64,000 nucleotides of DNA from Streptomyces nojiriensis. Its GTDB lineage: Bacteria > Actinomycetota > Actinomycetes > Streptomycetales > Streptomycetaceae. Of this stretch, positions 59,353 to 64,000 are shown piece after piece. Where the stretch lies: the NCBI RefSeq assembly GCF_017639205.1, contig NZ_CP071139.1, positions 1,612,001 to 1,676,000 on the forward strand, read 5' to 3'. The notes beneath the pieces were generated by a model. The model was not told the origin of the DNA and ran no database searches. It saw only the letters and a program-made list of their open reading frames with translations. A program made the position numbers and the translations under genes. Within the stretch, counting starts at the first letter, position 1. Each line of letters starts with the position of its first letter.

Positions 59353-60604
59353 GGTGCTTCTCCTGATCGGGCGTGTCGCACGGGTGAGGGAGGCGGGTCT
59401 GGTTGCCGTGGTCGGCGTCGGTCGGGATGCCCGCGAGGTCGTCGACGTGGAAGAGGCGGGCGATGGGCACGTCGGTGCTGCTGTGGGCGATGATCGAGAA
59501 GGCGATGCAGACGGCGATCAGTGTGTACGCCTCCTGGCCCTGGGGAATCCCGGCCTGGAGTACGAGGAGGCCGTAGACCACCGAGGCGAAGCCCTTGGGG
59601 CCGAACCAGGCGGCGATCAGCTTCTCGCGCCTCTCGATCCGCGCGCCCAGCAGCGACACGAGCAGCGACGCCGGCCGGATCAGCGCGATGGCCAGGACGA
59701 CGGTCGCGTAGCCGCCCGCTGAAAGGTCCCCGAACAGGGCCGGGGTCAGCAGGGCGCCGAAGACGAGCAGGGCCGCGAACTTCGCGAGTTCGGCCAGCGC
59801 CTCTCCGAGGGGCTCGAAGGCGGTCTTCGCCTCCGGCGAGACCGAGGCGAGCACGGCGCCGGCGGAGAACGCCGCCAGGTAGGGGTTGGCGTGGGTCAGG
59901 TGGCACGCGGCATAGAGGATGACCCCGGTCGCCAGCGGCAGCAGCTGCTGCAGCTTCGGTTCCGCACCGAGGAGGCGCAGACGCACCAGCCAGGCCACGC
60001 CGAGCGGCAGGACGACCCCGAAGGCCAGGCCCATGGCGAGCTCCAGGGCGATCTCCCCGACGGATGCCTGCGCCGTCCCGGAGGTGGGGCCTGCGGCGGC
60101 GATCAGGATGAGGACGACCGGCAGGGCGAGGCCGTCGTTGATGCCGCTCTCCACGTTGAGAAGCTGGCGCAGCTTCGCCGGGACCTCCTTGCGCCCGACG
60201 ATCGCCGAGGCGAACACCGGATCGGTGGGGGCGAGCACGGCCCCGACCAGGAACGAGGTCGTCCAGTCCAGTCCGGCGAGGTAGTGCGTGATCAGCGCCG
60301 TGCCGGCCATCGCCAGCGGCATTCCGAGGCCCAGCGCTCTCGCGGGGTTCTTCCAGTTCCGGCGCAATGCGGGAAGGGAGACGTGCATGCCGTCCGTGAA
60401 CAGCACGGCGAACAGGGCCAGATCCGCTGTCACGCCCACGATCTCGCTGTCGGAGGTGATGTGGATGAGCCCGAGGAAACCGTCGTTGACCAGGGCGCCG
60501 CCCAACAGGAAGAGCAGCGAGGTCGACAGCACCGTACGGGCGGCCAGCCCGGACAGCAGCACCGCGACGAGCAGAGCGATACCGAACACAACGACGAGCA
60601 CCAT
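59339..60604 (-). CDS. Cation/proton antiporter (NhaP/CPA1-like)
   Basis: Integral membrane antiporter of 421 residues with about 12 helices. VLFTDGMHVSLPALRRNW near 72, the ion-binding-type AVLAPTDPVFASAIVG near 122 and LLNVESGINDGLALPVV near 148 are the classic CPA1 (NhaP) positions with both conserved Asp present. The C-terminal tail is short and His/Pro rich. ATG at 60604. Its stop overlaps the start of the CBS relic gene by 14 bases, so an intact ancestor would have been co-translated with that gene. Confidence 0.9.
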   Translation of the reverse strand: MVLVVVFGIALLVAVLLSGLAARTVLSTSLLFLLGGALVNDGFLGLIHITSDSEIVGVTADLALFAVLFTDGMHVSLPALRRNWKNPARALGLGMPLAMAGTALITHYLAGLDWTTSFLVGAVLAPTDPVFASAIVGRKEVPAKLRQLLNVESGINDGLALPVVLILIAAAGPTSGTAQASVGEIALELAMGLAFGVVLPLGVAWLVRLRLLGAEPKLQQLLPLATGVILYAACHLTHANPYLAAFSAGAVLASVSPEAKTAFEPLGEALAELAKFAALLVFGALLTPALFGDLSAGGYATVVLAIALIRPASLLVSLLGARIERREKLIAAWFGPKGFASVVYGLLVLQAGIPQGQEAYTLIAVCIAFSIIAHSSTDVPIARLFHVDDLAGIPTDADHGNQTRLPHPCDTPDQEKHHASP

Positions 60605-61162
60605 GGCGTCGAGCCCCGATCCACGAAGAGAGTCATCCCCTGTTCGCCGACCAGGCTTCCCGGCACACCAGCGGCTACTTTATACGTTCCTTACGGTTCT
60701 TTGACGGGTCCCTGGCGGAAGCAGAGCCGTCGGTTTCCTGCCGGACTGCGGCATTCAGATCGAACGCGCCACGCTCTGGTCTCTGCAGGTCCCCAGAGAG
60801 GCACGAACGAATGGAAACCCGGCGTTCCGCGCCCTCACCGAGTTCCGCCTGGCAGTCGCCGCCGTTCTCGCGGGATCCGCGTTCAGCACGGCGGGCGGCG
60901 CCATGTACACCCTGCACCACGACGGCTTCCCGGAGTTGGTGGTCGGCCTGGCTTTCGATCATCCCGCCCTGCGAGGAGTTCAGCTCGGCATCAGGAACGC
61001 GTAAAGACTGCCGAAGTACGGCAGTGCGGGCAGACCGCCGGGCCGGTCAGGATGGGGATCGGGGAGTCCGGGGACGGGGCGCGATGCCGAGTTCCGGAAA
61101 CGGAACGGTGTCCACCACCGTGTGGGAACTCCGTGACACGAGGACTGACGATCGGGGGGATC
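60605..61162. other. Gap with AT-rich upstream region and a relic-like open frame
   Basis: The 558 bases hold no gene I can support. Next to the antiporter start an AT-rich stretch (TATAAA on the minus strand at 60684-60679) may be its promoter. A frame open from 60705 to the stop at 61002 lacks a good start; it reads NPAFRALTEFRLAV, AGGAMYTLHHDGFPELVVGLA and ends LGIRNA. Its end coincides with IR-R. Confidence 0.5.
60985..61025. repeat. Right arm of the 41-bp imperfect inverted repeat (IR-R)
   Basis: On the plus strand TCGGCATCAG (60985-60994), GCGTAAAGACTGCCG (60999-61013) and CGGCAGT (61019-61025): the inverted counterpart of IR-L. The TAA at 61002-61004 ends an open frame (LGIRNA), and ACTGCCG-N5-CGGCAGT behind it is a hairpin. 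IR-L on its minus strand likewise reads FVGIRAA then TAA and the hairpin. Confidence 0.75.
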
Positions 61163-61771
61163 ATGGGCGAATTCGTCGCCGCCGCGCTCGGCTTCCCCGC
61201 CGCGCTGTTCAGTGCCGCTCTGATCGTGGTCGTCGGCTTCTGGCTCCTCGTCCTGCTCGGCGGAGCCGAGCACGACAGCTTCGACGGGCACTCGCACAGC
61301 GACGCAGCGGGCGCCGGCGGCGTACCAGTCACGGTAGTCGCTTCCCTGGCGATCGCGATCGCCTGGTTCACGAGCCTCACCGGTTCGGTGCTCGTACGTC
61401 GTCTGGACGTGCCCGCCACGGTCCGGAGCGGCCTCGCCGTCGCCGTGCTCGCCGCCGCACTGCTCTTCTCCTGGAGTGTCACCCGGATCCTGGTGCGGCG
61501 TCTTCGGAGCCTCTTTCCCGACCCGCCGCCGTCCCGGCTCGACTTCGTGGGCCTGACCTGCACCATCCGCACCGGTTCGGTCTCCACGACCTTCGGCCAG
61601 GCCGAGGTCGCCGCGGCGGACGGCTCGACCGCGGTGGTCCAGGTCCGGCAGCACGGGCACGACGACCTGCGGTCCGGGAGCACGGCCCTGCTGTACGCGT
61701 TCGACGAGGACGGCGAGTTCTTCTGGGTCGCGCCTTTCGATCCGGCGCTCGACCCACGCGCCACGGCCTGA
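61163..61771 (+). CDS. NfeD-like membrane protein
   Basis: Protein of 202 residues: N-terminal membrane helices (about 10-33, 52-75, 90-110; SAALIVVVGFWLLVLL, VTVVASLAIAIAWFTSLTGSVL, GLAVAVLAAALLFSWSV) and a C-terminal OB-like soluble part (LDFVGLTCTIRTGSVSTTFG, VQVRQHGHDDLRSGS, FFWVAPFDPAL). This layout is that of NfeD-type partners of SPFH proteins, and a flotillin-like gene follows after 73 bases. ATG at 61163 has GGGGGGA. Likely part of a membrane-microdomain module. Confidence 0.75.
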   Translation: MGEFVAAALGFPAALFSAALIVVVGFWLLVLLGGAEHDSFDGHSHSDAAGAGGVPVTVVASLAIAIAWFTSLTGSVLVRRLDVPATVRSGLAVAVLAAALLFSWSVTRILVRRLRSLFPDPPPSRLDFVGLTCTIRTGSVSTTFGQAEVAAADGSTAVVQVRQHGHDDLRSGSTALLYAFDEDGEFFWVAPFDPALDPRATA

Positions 61772-61844
61772 ACCGCGCTGCTCGCCCCTCTTCTCAGTCC
61801 CTCTACTCCTGCTTTCGCCACACCTTCATCGCAAGGACCTCACC

Positions 61845-63908
61845 ATGGATGCCATCTCCCTCGGCTTCGGCATACTCGTCGCCGTCGTCCTGCTCGTCGT
61901 CATCACGTTGCTTCTGGTGGTCAGCAGGCTGTTCCGCAAGGTGGAGCAGGGCCGGGCCCTGATCATCTCCAAGACGAAGAAGGTGGACGTCACCTTCACG
62001 GGCGCCGTCGTACTCCCGGTGCTGCACAAGGCCGAGTACATGGACATCTCGGTGAAGACGATCGAGATCCGCCGGACCGGACGGGAGGGGCTGATCTGCA
62101 AGGACAACATCCGCGCCGACATCCACATCAGCTTCTTCGTCCGGGTGAACAAGACCGTCGAGGACGTCATCAAGGTCGCCCAGGCCATCGGCACGGCGAC
62201 CGCCAGCGACAAGACGGCCATCCAGAACTTCTTCGCCGCCAAGTTCTCCGAAGCCCTCAAGACCGTGGGCAAGCAGCTCGACTTCGTCGACCTGTACACC
62301 AAGCGCGAGGAGTTCCGGGACCGGATCATCCAGGTGATCGGCACGGACCTGAACGGCTATCACCTCGACGACGCCGCCATCGACTTCCTCGAACAGACCC
62401 CGATGACACAGCTGGACGCCGCCAACATCCTGGACGCCCAGGGCATCCGGAAGATCACCGAGCTGACGACCGTCGAGCACGTGCGCACGAACGAGTTCCA
62501 GCGCACGGAGGAGAAGGAGATCACCCGGCAGAACGTCGACGCCCGCGAGGCCATCCTGGAGCTGGAACGCCGCCAGGCCGAAGCCGAGATCAAGCAGCGC
62601 CGTGACGTCGAGACCGTCCGGGCCCGCGAGGAGGCCGAGACCGCCCGCGTGCAGGAGGAGGAGCGACTGCGCGCCCAGGGAGCCTTCCTGCGCACCGAGG
62701 AGCAGCTCGGCATCCAGCGGGAGAACCAGGCCCGTGAGGTGGCGGTCGCCGCGAAGAACCGCGAGCGGGTCATCGCGGTGGAGAACGAGCGCATCGAGAA
62801 GGACCGGATGCTGGAGGTCATCGCGAGGGAGCGCGAGACCCAGCTGACCCGGATCGCCGCCGACAAGGAGGTCGAGACCGAGAAGCGGGACATCGCCGAG
62901 GTCGTGCGCGAGCGGATCGCGGTGGACCGCACGGTCGCCGAGCAGGAGGAGTCCATCAAGAAGCTCCGCATCGTCGAGGAGGCCGAGCGGTCCCGGCAGG
63001 CCGTGGTCATCGCCGCCGAGGCCGAGGCCCAGGAGCGCCTGGTGAAGGACATCAAGGCGGCGGAGGCGGGCGAGGCGGCGGCCGTGCACCGGGCCGCCGA
63101 GCAGCTCACGCTGGCGGAGGCCCGCGTCAAGGCCGCCGAGCTCGACGCCCGCGCCAAGCTCAGGCTCGCGGAAGGCATCCAGGCCGAGACGGCAGCGCCC
63201 GGGCTGGCCGCCGTACAGGTCCGTGAGAAGGAGGCCGACGCGATCGAGAAGACCGGCCTGGCGGAGGCGCAGGCCACCGAGGCCCGGCTGAAGGCGCAGG
63301 CCGAGGGGACGAGGGCGCAGGCGGGCGCGGACGCGGCGATGATCGGCGAGAAGCTGAAGGCGGAGGCCGCCGGTCTGACCGAGAAGGCCGCCGCGATGGC
63401 CGCCCTGGACGAGGCCTCGCGCGGGCACGAAGAGTACCGGCTGCGGCTGGCGGCGGAGAAGGAGATCCGGCTGGCCGGTCTCGACGTCCAGCGGCAGGTC
63501 GCCGAAGCACAGGCCATGGTGGTCGCGGCCGGGCTGGAGAAGGCCGACATCAACATCGTCGGCGGCGACTCGGTGTTCTTCGACCGGCTCGTCTCCTCGA
63601 TCTCGCTCGGCAAGGGCATCGACGCGTTCGTCCGGCACTCCGACACCGCGCAGGCGCTCGCCAAACCGTGGCTGGACGGCACGTCCGACTTCACGGAGGA
63701 CATCACCCGGGTCCTCGGTTCGGTCTCGACCTCGGACGTGCAGAACCTGACCGTGTCCGCACTGCTGATGAAGCTGATGCAGGGCGGGAGCGCCCAGGCC
63801 GGGCCCCTGGGCGAGCTGCTGGAGAAGGCCGGCCAGCTGGGACTCGCCGACATGCCCCTGACCAAGCTGGGCGCCGGCCTCAACGGGTCGGCCAAGACCA
63901 AGGCCTGA
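61845..63908 (+). CDS. Flotillin-like SPFH-domain protein (YqiK type)
   Basis: Membrane-microdomain scaffold of 687 residues. One N-terminal membrane anchor (residues 8-30, FGILVAVVLLVVITLLLVVS) is followed by the SPFH domain (about 40-200, KVEQGRALIISKTKKVDVTF, ISVKTIEIRRTGREGL), a very long charged coiled coil (about 215-560, repeated EAE/RAQ runs), and a C-terminal flotillin-like part. ATG at 61845 has CAAGGACC. Pairs with the NfeD-like gene upstream; SPFH/NfeD pairs are known to organise membrane domains. Confidence 0.92.
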   Translation: MDAISLGFGILVAVVLLVVITLLLVVSRLFRKVEQGRALIISKTKKVDVTFTGAVVLPVLHKAEYMDISVKTIEIRRTGREGLICKDNIRADIHISFFVRVNKTVEDVIKVAQAIGTATASDKTAIQNFFAAKFSEALKTVGKQLDFVDLYTKREEFRDRIIQVIGTDLNGYHLDDAAIDFLEQTPMTQLDAANILDAQGIRKITELTTVEHVRTNEFQRTEEKEITRQNVDAREAILELERRQAEAEIKQRRDVETVRAREEAETARVQEEERLRAQGAFLRTEEQLGIQRENQAREVAVAAKNRERVIAVENERIEKDRMLEVIARERETQLTRIAADKEVETEKRDIAEVVRERIAVDRTVAEQEESIKKLRIVEEAERSRQAVVIAAEAEAQERLVKDIKAAEAGEAAAVHRAAEQLTLAEARVKAAELDARAKLRLAEGIQAETAAPGLAAVQVREKEADAIEKTGLAEAQATEARLKAQAEGTRAQAGADAAMIGEKLKAEAAGLTEKAAAMAALDEASRGHEEYRLRLAAEKEIRLAGLDVQRQVAEAQAMVVAAGLEKADINIVGGDSVFFDRLVSSISLGKGIDAFVRHSDTAQALAKPWLDGTSDFTEDITRVLGSVSTSDVQNLTVSALLMKLMQGGSAQAGPLGELLEKAGQLGLADMPLTKLGAGLNGSAKTKA

Positions 63909-63940
63909 TCCGGATCTTCCGGCAGCCGGATCTCCCGACA

Positions 63941-63975
63941 GCCGGGGCCGCCGCACACCACACGGCGGCTCCGGC
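63941..63975 (+). terminator. Hairpin after the flotillin-like gene
   Basis: GCCGGGGCCGCCG (63941-63953) and CGGCGGCTCCGGC (63963-63975) pair over 13 positions with one mismatch around a 9-base loop, 33 bases after the stop. Confidence 0.6.
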
Positions 63976-64000
63976 CCGGTCCACGCCCGATCACCGCACG

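Noticed and set aside
60679..60684. TATAAA on the minus strand as a promoter for the antiporter
   Set aside because: No acceptable -35 element at the right distance, so I did not list it as a promoter.
60811..61962. Long plus-strand frame starting METRRSAP
   Set aside because: It overlaps the real NfeD-like gene in another frame and shows no family pattern.

Overview
The window is about 64 kb of very GC-rich DNA. GTG and TTG starts are common, genes sit in small tightly packed operons, and the gene content is typical of Streptomyces and its relatives: a SARP regulator, a Cvn conservon, F420/PPOX proteins, MarR/ABC pairs, and a SNF2/SWIM pair. I read it as a chromosomal segment of a Streptomyces-like actinomycete. 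I saw no rRNA or tRNA gene, no CRISPR array and no intact insertion sequence.

Left edge (1-5.5 kb): a probable specialised-metabolism locus. It has a truncated aldehyde dehydrogenase, a SARP activator, and a divergent operon of a flavin-dependent tryptophan-type halogenase, its flavin reductase and a CPA2-type antiporter. The SARP-halogenase gap holds two pairs of 11-bp-spaced heptamers, one pair facing each gene. The rest of any cluster would lie left of the window.

5.5-31 kb: mostly housekeeping or local functions. These are a stress protein, an amino-acid permease, a histidine phosphatase, a DUF1275 protein, an Lrp regulator and a HAD phosphatase. A MarR/SRPBCC pair follows with a twin palindromic operator, then a P450 and an FAD monooxygenase, MltG, a MarR-controlled ABC exporter and an FAD/Fe-S lactate-type dehydrogenase. 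Next come a heterodimeric ABC exporter with one degenerate ATP site, a DEAD-box helicase, thioesterase II and a YchJ protein.

31-48.9 kb: a complete Cvn signalling operon (sensor kinase-like protein, roadblock protein, DUF742 protein, GTPase) with a second roadblock protein nearby. Then an MHYT membrane sensor, an MpaB-type oxygenase, a stand-alone isoprenyl diphosphate synthase-like gene with a TTG start, a SNF2 ATPase with a SWIM partner, and a GAF regulator next to an aldehyde dehydrogenase.

48.9-64 kb: an accessory-looking region. A PucR-type regulator faces a ferredoxin reductase/acyl desaturase pair resembling mycobacterial Rv3230c/DesA3. Beyond it intact genes are mixed with gene remains. 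The intact ones are a molybdopterin oxidoreductase fused to a membrane cytochrome-like half, a methyltransferase, a second PucR regulator, a cation/proton antiporter, and an NfeD-like/SPFH pair. The remains are the C-terminus of an aldehyde dehydrogenase, a cut-off TrkA-N domain, and a frameshifted CBS protein joined to the tail of an ArsB-like permease. A 41-bp imperfect inverted repeat flanks the 57.57-61.03 kb block. The most interesting signals are the SARP operators with the halogenase operon, this inverted repeat, the relics, and the simple palindromic operators next to MarR genes.
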